Source of the DNA: Clostridiales bacterium
GTDB lineage: Bacteria; Bacillota; Clostridia; Tissierellales; Sedimentibacteraceae
Reading direction: 5' to 3'
Length of the DNA: 5,705 bases
Assembly: GCA_003483345.1 (NCBI GenBank)
Contig: DMWH01000036.1
Coordinates: 1 to 5,705 of the forward strand
Positions 1 through 5,484 of the stretch are shown in pieces (position 1 is the stretch's first letter; each line of letters starts with the position of its first letter). The position numbers and the translations under genes were made by a program. The notes under the pieces were generated by a model that was not told where the DNA came from, did not search any database, and was given only the letters and a program-made list of their open reading frames with translations.

Positions 1-852
1 ACGGTAAAAGCAAATAAAGGTGTTATAATTGCAACAGGTGGTTTTTCTAAGAATGCTCAATTGGTTATTGAATATCGAAATGCAGAAAAATGGCCATTAC
101 TGGATGAAAATTCTGTATCAACAAATATGGACAGTATCCGTGGGGAAGGAATTATCATGGCACGAGAAATCGGAGCTGACGTTGTTGATATGGATCAAAT
201 GCAGTTTTTATACTTAGGACAGCCAAAGACGGGGCTATTATCAGGCGTATTTAATGTTTCAGCAGAAGTGACTGTTTTCGTTAATAAAGAAGGCAAGAGA
301 TTTGTAGCAGAAGATGCTCGTCGAGATGTAATCAGTTCGGCCGTATTCGCCCAAGAAGACGGAATGATGTATATGCTTCATAGTGCAGAATCATTAAGCG
401 ACCCGGCAAATCAACTCAATATTGACGGTATTCCGATGAAGGAATTGTTGGATATCGGAGCTTATGGCTGGAAACAGGGCGATACATTGGAGGAACTTGC
501 TAAGGAAATAGGAGTGCCTGCTGAAAATCTTGTACAAACAATAGCAGAATACAACAAAGCAGTTGATACTAAGAATGATCCTTTCGGAAGAACATTATTA
601 AATGTGAAAATGGAGAAAGGACCCTTCTATGCAATTCCGAGAGTGCCCGCTCTGCACCACACTATGGGCGGATTGCGCATCGATACCTTGGCTCGTGTAT
701 TAGATACTAAGGGAGAACCTATCCCGGGATTATATGCCGGTGGTGAAGTAACCGGTGGAATCCACGGCGGCAATAGATTAGGCGGTAATGCAGTAACTGA
801 TACGGTTGTATTTGGTCGTCTTGCAGCACAATCAGCAGTTGACGGAAAATGA
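1..852 (+). CDS. FAD-dependent reductase, fumarate/urocanate reductase (flavocytochrome c) family, C-terminal part
   Basis: Partial gene, open from base 1 in frame 1 and ending at TGA 850-852; 283 residues are visible and the true start lies upstream. Family members transfer electrons through FAD to the C=C bond of an enoate such as fumarate or urocanate. Visible: an ATGGF segment (residues 11-15) typical of the FAD domain, an ARRD motif whose R108 aligns with the proton-donating Arg of Shewanella fumarate reductase (R402), HHTMGG at 219-224 (substrate-binding His), and the C-terminal GGEVTGG...GGNRLGGNA block with R259 matching the second substrate Arg. The segment that normally reads QxHP is QFLYLGQP (68-75), so Leu replaces the fumarate-binding His; the substrate is therefore probably not fumarate. 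FMN-binding or signal-peptide domains, if present, would lie outside the window. By hand count GC is about 43%, higher than the genes to the right. Family assignment is sure; the substrate is unknown. Confidence 0.93.
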   Translation, partial: TVKANKGVIIATGGFSKNAQLVIEYRNAEKWPLLDENSVSTNMDSIRGEGIIMAREIGADVVDMDQMQFLYLGQPKTGLLSGVFNVSAEVTVFVNKEGKRFVAEDARRDVISSAVFAQEDGMMYMLHSAESLSDPANQLNIDGIPMKELLDIGAYGWKQGDTLEELAKEIGVPAENLVQTIAEYNKAVDTKNDPFGRTLLNVKMEKGPFYAIPRVPALHHTMGGLRIDTLARVLDTKGEPIPGLYAGGEVTGGIHGGNRLGGNAVTDTVVFGRLAAQSAVDGK

Positions 853-886
853 GATAAAAAAAGTTTCACATAATATCCTCCACTTA

Positions 887-907
887 TACAGATTCAATAG
901 ATCTGTA
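887..907 (+). repeat. Short inverted repeat after the flavin reductase gene
   Basis: TACAGAT (887-893) and ATCTGTA (901-907) form a perfect 7-bp stem around a 7-base loop, 34 bases after the reductase stop codon. A weak T-containing stretch (GATAATCTTATTT) follows. It could be a minor first terminator or simply transcript 3'-end structure; the stronger hairpin at 922-954 makes a separate role uncertain. Confidence 0.3.
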
Positions 908-921
908 GATAATCTTATTTA

Positions 922-954
922 AGAACAGACCCGGGATTAACCCGGGTCTATTCT
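922..954. terminator. Probable bidirectional terminator between convergent genes
   Basis: A perfect 9-bp GC-rich stem, AGACCCGGG (927-935) with CCCGGGTCT (941-949), closes a 5-base ATTAA loop. Four more pairs continue beyond one C/A mismatch, so the stem spans 922-935 and 941-954. It sits in the gap between the plus-strand flavin reductase and the minus-strand Gfo/Idh/MocA gene, where both need to stop. The U-tracts are modest on both sides (TCTATTCTAATATT on plus, TCTGTTCTTAAAT on minus), so termination is inferred from stem strength and position. Confidence 0.75.
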
Positions 955-984
955 AATATTATATTAATATTGAAGAGTAACTTT

Positions 985-2103
985 TTATTTAACTGTTATT
1001 GATTTCTTTATTTCAGCTGATTTATATATAGCATCGGTTACCAGCTGTACCTTATATCCATCTTGTATATCCGGATATGCTTTTGTATTATTGGCAACGG
1101 CATCAATAAAATCAAATATGCTTGCTATATGGTATCTTGTCCATGCGATATTTACTCTTGGAGGCGGGAAAGAAGCAGCTTTGCCATATTTTTGAGTTGT
1201 TTCTATAGCCTTAAAACCGCTAAAACCGCCTATTGGAGATTTTTCATCTTCATTATTAAAATAGTATATGACATTTGGATTTTCATGAGTAAATTTAATG
1301 GCTCCTTTTTCTCCATATATTTCAAATGTTAAATCTATTCCTGAGCCTGCGGCTACTTGAGAAAGAAGCAGTGTTCCCATTTTATCTCCGCTATAAAGCT
1401 GAACATTAAGTATATCTTCTATTTCTACATCTACCGTTTTGTCCGTTCCCAATAAAAGTCTTTTCTTGAAATGTGTTCTTTTATCAGCATATACTTCGTC
1501 AATATCTCCAATCAAGTAGTGGATTAAATCAATTGCATGAGTTCCTAATGCGTATAAAACTCCGCCGCCGGATTTTTCTTTTGTTGACTGCCAGCTGATA
1601 GGTCTGTTGGGGTCCAGGAATTCACTTCCGTAATACTTAAAATTAAAGTGAATTATATTGCCTATTTTACCTTCATCTATTATCTGTTTTGCCCTCATGA
1701 TTGCAGGAACGAATCTATACTCAAAAGTAATTCTGCTTGTTTTGTTATAATTATATTTTTTATATGCCTCCATTACCTCATTTGCTGATTCAATATCAGC
1801 GGCTAAAGGTTTTTCGCAATATATATGCTTACCGGCCTTAATTGCTTCAATCAAAATTTCTTTATGTAAAAAATTCGGTACACAAATATCTATAACATCT
1901 ACATTTTCATCATTTATTAGGCTCTTGTAATCCGGATAAATCTTTTCGAATTTTATGGGAAAACTTGTTTTACTTGTCTTTGAAACAGCATACATATTAA
2001 CATTCACGTCCGTATTATAATAATATTTCATAATATCATAGCACATTGTGTGCATCTTTCCCATGTAACCAAATCCAATCATCCCTACATTAATATTTTT
2101 CAT
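985..2103 (-). CDS. Gfo/Idh/MocA family NAD(P)-dependent oxidoreductase
   Basis: A 372-residue cytosolic dehydrogenase of the family that oxidises sugars, inositols and related alcohols; this length is usual. The N-terminal Rossmann domain has a GFGYMG nucleotide loop (residues 10-15), followed by the family EKP motif (97-99), whose K98 is the catalytic Lys, and a C-terminal alpha/beta domain. The GGGVLYALGTHAID stretch (179-192) carries the conserved His (H189), but the Asp normally four residues before it is Ala (A185). The start at 2103 is chosen because a strong Shine-Dalgarno GGAGGAG (complement of 2110-2116) sits six bases upstream and the Rossmann strand begins at once. The frame stays open to an ATG at 2160, but that lies upstream of the expected transcript start. 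It is transcribed divergently from the SDR gene. No substrate can be assigned; inositol, glucose-fructose or amino-sugar dehydrogenase are all possible. Confidence 0.92.
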   Translation of the reverse strand: MKNINVGMIGFGYMGKMHTMCYDIMKYYYNTDVNVNMYAVSKTSKTSFPIKFEKIYPDYKSLINDENVDVIDICVPNFLHKEILIEAIKAGKHIYCEKPLAADIESANEVMEAYKKYNYNKTSRITFEYRFVPAIMRAKQIIDEGKIGNIIHFNFKYYGSEFLDPNRPISWQSTKEKSGGGVLYALGTHAIDLIHYLIGDIDEVYADKRTHFKKRLLLGTDKTVDVEIEDILNVQLYSGDKMGTLLLSQVAAGSGIDLTFEIYGEKGAIKFTHENPNVIYYFNNEDEKSPIGGFSGFKAIETTQKYGKAASFPPPRVNIAWTRYHIASIFDFIDAVANNTKAYPDIQDGYKVQLVTDAIYKSAEIKKSITVK

Positions 2104-2109
2104 CCTTTT

Positions 2110-2116
2110 CTCCTCC
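2110..2116 (-). promoter_or_regulatory. Ribosome binding site fixing the Gfo/Idh/MocA start
   Basis: On the minus strand GGAGGAG lies six bases before the ATG at 2103-2101. A second in-frame ATG (2118-2116) overlaps this Shine-Dalgarno and has no good site of its own, so 2103 is the preferred start. Confidence 0.8.
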
Positions 2117-2151
2117 ATATAGTTATAAATTTCAACGCATTCATTAAAAAT

Positions 2152-2180
2152 ATTATACAAACGATTGCAGAAATAATCAA
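2152..2180 (-). promoter_or_regulatory. Sigma-A promoter for the Gfo/Idh/MocA gene
   Basis: Reading the minus strand, a -35 TTGATT (complement of 2175-2180) is followed after exactly 17 bases by a perfect -10 TATAAT (complement of 2152-2157). Transcription would start near 2145, giving a leader of about 40 bases before the ATG at 2103. This rules out translation from the upstream ATG at 2160. Confidence 0.75.
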
Positions 2181-2193
2181 GGGATTCATCTAA

Positions 2194-2221
2194 TTGAAAA
2201 ATAATAGTTTCGGATTATATT
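2194..2221 (+). promoter_or_regulatory. Probable promoter for the SDR gene
   Basis: TTGAAA (2194-2199) and TATATT (2216-2221) are separated by 16 bases, upstream of the SDR start at 2270. An alternative -10 is TATAAA at 2229-2234, but it lacks a convincing -35. The -35 box lies only 13 bases from the -35 of the divergent promoter. Confidence 0.45.
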
Positions 2222-2269
2222 AGCAGGGTATAAATAATGTATCTCAATATTAAAATATAAGGAGGTTTT

Positions 2270-3034
2270 ATGAAGTTAAAAGGGAAGACTGCAGTCGTAA
2301 CAGGCGCAAGTTCAGGAATGGGAAGAGAAATTGCATATTATTTTGCCAAGGAAGGTGCTAATGTTGTAGCAGTAGCACGTCGTGCCGAAAGGTTGAATGA
2401 ACTGGTTGAACAAACTAAAGATTTTGAAGGTAGCGTTATAGCATATTCTGCAGATATAACAAATAGTCAAAAAGTAAATGAGATGATTGATGAGGCAATT
2501 AAACAGTTTGGCAGAATGGATATTCTGGTTAACAATGCAGGCATTATGGATGATATGAGTGCGGTTGGCGATGTAAATGATGAAATGTTTGATAAGGTAT
2601 TTAATTTAAATGTAAAAACCATATTATATTCTATGAGAAAGGCTGTAAAACATTTTGAAGAAATTGGCGGAGGAGTAATAATTAATATTTCCTCTATTGC
2701 CGGATTGTACGGTGGTGCTGCAGGAGCTACATATACGGCAAGCAAACATGCAGTGGTAGGTTTAACCAAAAATACGGCATTTATGTATGCTTTGAAGAAT
2801 ATAAGGTGCAACGCAATATGTCCCGGAGCCGTAGCGACGGAAATAGGCAATTCTGAATTTATGAAGAATATTAATATGGAAGGTGTACAACGAACGGGAA
2901 TAGGGATGCCGCTTAATCCTCGAACAGGTGAACCAAGTGAAATTGCAAAAGTCGCAGTGTTTTTAGCCAGCGATGATGCATCGTTTGTAAATGGACAATG
3001 TATTGCCGTTGATGGCGGCTGGAGGGCTTACTAA
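2270..3034 (+). CDS. Classical short-chain dehydrogenase/reductase (SDR)
   Basis: A 254-residue cytosolic NAD(P)(H)-dependent oxidoreductase with the usual length and all core motifs: TGASSGMG cofactor loop (11-18), NNAG (88-91), structural Asn in NLNV (N114), catalytic Ser in ISS (S142) and YTASK (Y155, K159), ending in the common C-terminal VDGGW. The paired Arg after the second strand (ARR, R37-R38), with no acidic residue at that turn, favours NADP(H). The start has a near-consensus AAGGAGG (2259-2265) placed close to the ATG. It is divergent from the Gfo/Idh/MocA gene and followed by a hairpin terminator, so it appears to be a single-gene transcript. Possible roles include a sugar or polyol dehydrogenase, 3-oxoacyl-ACP reductase-like enzyme or hydroxysteroid dehydrogenase; the sequence does not decide. 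Pairing with a dehydrogenase of another family suggests successive redox steps on one substrate, which is inference. Confidence 0.95.
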   Translation: MKLKGKTAVVTGASSGMGREIAYYFAKEGANVVAVARRAERLNELVEQTKDFEGSVIAYSADITNSQKVNEMIDEAIKQFGRMDILVNNAGIMDDMSAVGDVNDEMFDKVFNLNVKTILYSMRKAVKHFEEIGGGVIINISSIAGLYGGAAGATYTASKHAVVGLTKNTAFMYALKNIRCNAICPGAVATEIGNSEFMKNINMEGVQRTGIGMPLNPRTGEPSEIAKVAVFLASDDASFVNGQCIAVDGGWRAY

Positions 3035-3088
3035 ATTTATTTGACAAGATTGCTGCAAAAAATTACAGATGAAAATGTATATCATTAT

Positions 3089-3131
3089 AATAAAAGTAAT
3101 ATTCAAATATTTCTTGAATATTGCTTTTATT
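3089..3131 (+). terminator. A/T-rich hairpin terminator after the SDR gene
   Basis: An 18-bp inverted repeat (arms 3089-3106 and 3114-3131, one G-U wobble, 7-base loop ATATTTC) begins 54 bases after the SDR stop. The right arm ends in CTTTTATTTT, giving a U-rich 3' edge, and the left arm supplies matching A's. Only a few pairs are G-C, but the stem is long. It fits an intrinsic terminator for the SDR transcript. Confidence 0.65.
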
Positions 3132-3148
3132 TTAATATATGTTATTAT
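3121..3148 (+). promoter_or_regulatory. Possible promoter for the prolyl-tRNA editing gene
   Basis: TTGCTT (3121-3126) and TATTAT (3143-3148) with a 16-base spacer lie 45 bases before the ATG at 3194. The -35 is inside the right arm of the preceding terminator hairpin. In DNA this A/T-rich such matches arise easily, so this is tentative. Confidence 0.3.
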
Positions 3149-3193
3149 AGTTTAAGAAAAACAGATGAAATATATATTTGGAAGGGATTGAAA

Positions 3194-3685
3194 ATGATTA
3201 GGTCAGCTGAACAAGAGTTATATAATATATTAGAACAACTAAATATTAAATATAAAAGATATGAGCATAAACCTGTATATACTGTCGAAGAAGCAGACAA
3301 TTTGGATATTGATATTCCGGGACAACACTGCAAAAATTTATTTTTAAGAAATAAAAAAGGGAATATTCATTATCTTGTTATTGCAGATTCACAAAAACAT
3401 ATAGATTTGAAATTATTATCGAAAGAAATAGGGTCTTCAGGTCTATCCTTTGCATCCGAAGAAAGATTATATAAATATTTGGGACTTAAAGCTGGCTCAG
3501 TAAGTCCTTTTGGTTTAATAAATGATATAGAAAGAAAAGTAATAGTTTTAATCGATAGAAAACTAACCGATAAAAGTATTGTAAATTTCCATCCGAATGT
3601 AAATACTGCAACTATTGGTGTTTCTTATAACGACCTGGAAAAATTTATAAAATGGCATGAAAACAGATTTATTTATATAGATTGA
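3194..3685 (+). CDS. ProX/YbaK-type prolyl-tRNA editing (deacylase) domain protein
   Basis: A 163-residue free-standing editing protein of the YbaK/ProX (INS) superfamily, which in characterised members hydrolyses mischarged tRNAs, typically Ala-tRNA(Pro), in the cytosol. Visible family features: HKPVYTVEEA near the N-terminus (25-34), GQHCKNLFL with the conserved Lys K47, GSVSPFGL (101-108), and a late HPNVNTAT segment (133-140). Length agrees with the ProXp-ala type. The start at 3194 follows a moderate GGAAGGGA ribosome site (3180-3187), and the family homology begins right there. The open frame extends back to a TTG at 3041 just after the SDR stop, but that stretch crosses the terminator hairpin and looks non-coding. 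The DNA glycosylase follows after 56 bases with no hairpin between, so the two are probably co-transcribed. GC is about 28% by hand count. tRNA specificity within the family cannot be settled here. Confidence 0.9.
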   Translation: MIRSAEQELYNILEQLNIKYKRYEHKPVYTVEEADNLDIDIPGQHCKNLFLRNKKGNIHYLVIADSQKHIDLKLLSKEIGSSGLSFASEERLYKYLGLKAGSVSPFGLINDIERKVIVLIDRKLTDKSIVNFHPNVNTATIGVSYNDLEKFIKWHENRFIYID

Positions 3686-3741
3686 GTCAATAGAATTTAT
3701 ACCGATATTCAACATTGAGTTATAGCATATGGGAGATTAAC

Positions 3742-4344
3742 ATGCAATATTACAAATATGGGAAAAAAGAAACAGATTATCTAAAAGAGAGGGATTCCAA
3801 ATTAGGAAGAGAAATAGACAGAATCGGAATCGTAAAAAGAGAAGTAAACCCGGATATATTTGATTCGCTTATAGCAAGTATTATAAGTCAACAGATATCT
3901 ACCAAAGCTGCTTTTACGGTAAAAAATCGATTAAAAGAGTCAGTTGGAGAGATAACTCCGGAAACTATCAGCAAATTAGATATCGAAAGCATCCAGCTAT
4001 GCGGGATGACAATGAGAAAAGCCAAATATATTAAAAATATAACTCAAGCAGTTGTAAGCAAGACTATAAACCTTGATAATTTAAATTTATTAAGTGATGA
4101 AGAAATCATAAATGAATTAATCAAATTTGAAGGGGTAGGGAAATGGACGGCAGAGATGCTGCTTATACATTCTTTTCAAAGACCCGATATATTAAGTTAT
4201 AACGATTTAGGTATCCAAAGAGGATTAAAAAAATTGTATTCATTAGAAGATATTTCCAAAGAAGAATTTGAAACGTACAGAAAAAGATATTCCCCTTACA
4301 ATACGGTAGCATCTTTATATTTATGGAAAATATCAGAAGACTGA
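3742..4344 (+). CDS. HhH-GPD DNA glycosylase (3-methyladenine glycosylase, AlkA-like)
   Basis: A 200-residue base-excision-repair enzyme that removes alkylated bases from DNA. It has the SIISQQIS segment (residues 47-54) typical of AlkA-type enzymes, a helix-hairpin-helix FEGVGKWTAEMLL (129-141), and downstream SYNDLG, where D155 aligns with the catalytic Asp of E. coli AlkA (D238). The tail YSPYNTVASLYLW (183-195) is the usual family ending. No four-Cys iron-sulfur cluster is present, which argues against an endonuclease III or MutY role. It is shorter than E. coli AlkA because that enzyme's N-terminal domain is missing, as in the short Mag-type glycosylases. The ATG at 3742 is preferred over the TTG at 3715 because GGGAG (3731-3735) sits six bases before it. 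It lies 56 bases after the tRNA-editing gene on the same strand. It is probably constitutive; no SOS-type site was seen. Confidence 0.92.
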   Translation: MQYYKYGKKETDYLKERDSKLGREIDRIGIVKREVNPDIFDSLIASIISQQISTKAAFTVKNRLKESVGEITPETISKLDIESIQLCGMTMRKAKYIKNITQAVVSKTINLDNLNLLSDEEIINELIKFEGVGKWTAEMLLIHSFQRPDILSYNDLGIQRGLKKLYSLEDISKEEFETYRKRYSPYNTVASLYLWKISED

Positions 4345-4378
4345 TAAATACTAGCTTCCTTATTATATAGCAAAATGA

Positions 4379-4404
4379 GTTTACATAATTTATATTATGT
4401 AAAC
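4379..4404. repeat. Perfect 11-bp inverted repeat (operator candidate or hairpin)
   Basis: GTTTACATAAT (4379-4389) and ATTATGTAAAC (4394-4404) are exact reverse complements around TTAT. The element starts 35 bases after the glycosylase stop and ends 20 bases before the -35 of the YjbQ promoter. No U-tract follows on the plus strand, so it is a poor intrinsic terminator; its symmetry also suits a dimeric repressor or activator site. The regulator is unknown. Confidence 0.55.
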
Positions 4405-4424
4405 CGCAGCCGCTACATATTTGG

Positions 4425-4453
4425 TTGAATTTTAACGATAAATAATCTATAAT
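4425..4453 (+). promoter_or_regulatory. Sigma-A promoter for the YjbQ-GNAT genes
   Basis: TTGAAT (4425-4430), a 17-base spacer and a perfect TATAAT (4448-4453). Transcription would begin around 4460, leaving a leader of about 33 bases with AAAGGAG (4481-4487) before the ATG at 4493. This is the best plus-strand promoter in the window. Confidence 0.75.
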
Positions 4454-4492
4454 AGAGGATAATACGAACAAAAATTTGAAAAAGGAGAATAT

Positions 4493-4909
4493 ATGAAATC
4501 TTACAGAAAAATATTAACTTTTAACACCAAGACTCGTAGGGCATTTATTAATATTACTCCGCAAATAGAGGAATGTTTAAAAGAAAGCGGCATTAAGGAG
4601 GGACTGCTCCTATGCAATCCAATGCACATAACGTCCAGTGTTTTTATAAATGATGATGAGCCCGGCTTGCATAGGGATTTTGAAGCTTTCCTGGAAAAAC
4701 TTGCTCCGGAAAAACCATATAGCCAATATCTTCATAATGGATACGAGGATAATGCCGATGCTCATATAAAGAGAACAATTATGGGAAGAGAAGTTGTAGT
4801 AGCCATAACAGAAGAGAAGTTAGATTTTGGTACGTGGGAACAGATATTCTATGGTGAATTTGACGGAAAAAGAGCAAAAAGAGTATTGGTAAAAATTATT
4901 GGTGAATAG
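4493..4909 (+). CDS. yjbQ: YjbQ/UPF0047 family protein
   Basis: A 138-residue single-domain cytosolic protein of the widespread YjbQ (UPF0047) family. Some members show a weak thiamine-phosphate-synthase side activity, but the physiological role is unsettled. The conserved polar set is visible: H45 in the NPMHITSS segment (the HTT position of other members), H81, NADAH (87-91, H91), and [16 protein letters not shown] (112-127), the family's C-terminal signature. The NPMHIT and VFINDDE wording marks a subfamily distinct from the E. coli protein. Length is normal and the protein looks complete. The start has a strong AAAGGAG (4481-4487) and its own promoter. The acetyltransferase follows after 24 bases, so the two are likely one transcript. 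Family is certain; the thiamine function should not be assumed, since no thi gene lies nearby. Confidence 0.92.
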   Translation: MKSYRKILTFNTKTRRAFINITPQIEECLKESGIKEGLLLCNPMHITSSVFINDDEPGLHRDFEAFLEKLAPEKPYSQYLHNGYEDNADAHIKRTIMGREVVVAITEEKLDFGTWEQIFYGEFDGKRAKRVLVKIIGE

Positions 4910-4933
4910 CTAAAATATCAAGAGGTACTTAAT

Positions 4934-5416
4934 ATGGATGTAACAATTAAGCCGGCATATAATGAAAAAGAAGAAATTCTTAAATTATTTAAAGAATATA
5001 CAGATAGCATATTAGCAGAAGGCGAAGAGGTTGCCGCATGTTTGAAATCACAGAACTATGATAAAGAAATAATTGAGATTGAAGAAAAATACGGCTTGCC
5101 CGGAGGCAGGTTATATATAGCATGCATTGGCAGTGAAACTGTAGGGTGTGTTGCATTAAAAAAAATTGATGATAAATACTGTGAAATGAAACGCTTATAT
5201 GTCAGACCGGGTAATCGTGGAAAACATATTGGAAGGAAACTTATGGAACAGGTTATTTTTGATGCACAGGGAATCGGATATAAACATATAAGACTTGATA
5301 CATTTCCTTTTATGAATGTCGCAATTAAAATGTATAAGAATTACGGCTTTTACGAAATTGAAAGATATAATGATAATCCCGCACCGACAGCAGTATTTAT
5401 GCAATTAGATTTATAG
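4934..5416 (+). CDS. GNAT family N-acetyltransferase
   Basis: A 160-residue single GNAT domain that would transfer an acetyl group from acetyl-CoA to an amine. Visible: strand 4 and motif A reading MKRLYVRPGNRGKHIGRKLM (residues 85-104). The pyrophosphate loop is RGKHIG (95-100), with His where the RxxGxG consensus has Gly, a variant that should still bind CoA. The later NVAIKMYKNYGFYEIERY (128-145) is the usual motif B tail, with the Tyr often acting as general acid. The start at 4934 follows AAGAGGT (4920-4926). It lies 24 bases behind the YjbQ gene with no terminator between, indicating co-transcription. The substrate is unknown; small-molecule amines, amino acids or a protein N-terminus are all possible. 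No regulator or antibiotic-resistance context is present. Confidence 0.9.
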   Translation: MDVTIKPAYNEKEEILKLFKEYTDSILAEGEEVAACLKSQNYDKEIIEIEEKYGLPGGRLYIACIGSETVGCVALKKIDDKYCEMKRLYVRPGNRGKHIGRKLMEQVIFDAQGIGYKHIRLDTFPFMNVAIKMYKNYGFYEIERYNDNPAPTAVFMQLDL

Positions 5417-5484
5417 AATGTACTAGAACTATGTTTAATCAATAAATGTACTAATACACATTAATTTTTAAATAGGAGAGATAT
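5417..5484. other. Short intergenic gap before the channel gene
   Basis: This 68-base A/T-rich gap holds two copies of AATGTACTA (5417-5425 and 5445-5453) and an AGGAG ribosome site (5474-5478) for the next gene. No convincing hairpin terminator or promoter is visible, so the channel gene may be read through from the acetyltransferase. Confidence 0.4.

Noticed and set aside
627..869. Minus-strand open frame over the reductase C-terminus
   Set aside because: Pro-rich translation comes from the complement of Gly-rich FAD motifs; no independent support.
2104..2160. Extension of the Gfo/Idh/MocA frame to an upstream ATG at 2160
   Set aside because: The promoter -10 (2152-2157) lies just inside this stretch, so the upstream ATG would precede the transcript start; a strong ribosome site fixes the start at 2103, where homology begins.
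2467..2850. Minus-strand open frame inside the SDR gene
   Set aside because: Antisense shadow of a gene with all SDR motifs; no ribosome site or recognisable product.
3041..3193. Extension of the tRNA-editing frame back to a TTG at 3041
   Set aside because: This stretch contains the 18-bp terminator hairpin, lacks a ribosome site and has no family homology; the normal N-terminus begins at 3194.
3681..3691. ATTGAGTCAAT palindrome at the end of the tRNA-editing gene
   Set aside because: Five-bp arms overlapping the stop region, too short to support a site or terminator.
3912..3924. TTTTACGGTAAAA palindrome
   Set aside because: Lies inside the glycosylase coding sequence and is explained by its codons.
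4163..4471. Minus-strand open frame overlapping the glycosylase end
   Set aside because: Mostly antisense to a well-supported gene, starts on the YjbQ promoter region, and the translation resembles no family; a chance frame in A/T-rich DNA.
5417..5453. Two AATGTACTA copies as an operator or attachment site
   Set aside because: Only 9 bp each, in A/T-rich intergenic DNA, with no mobile-element genes nearby; consistent with chance.
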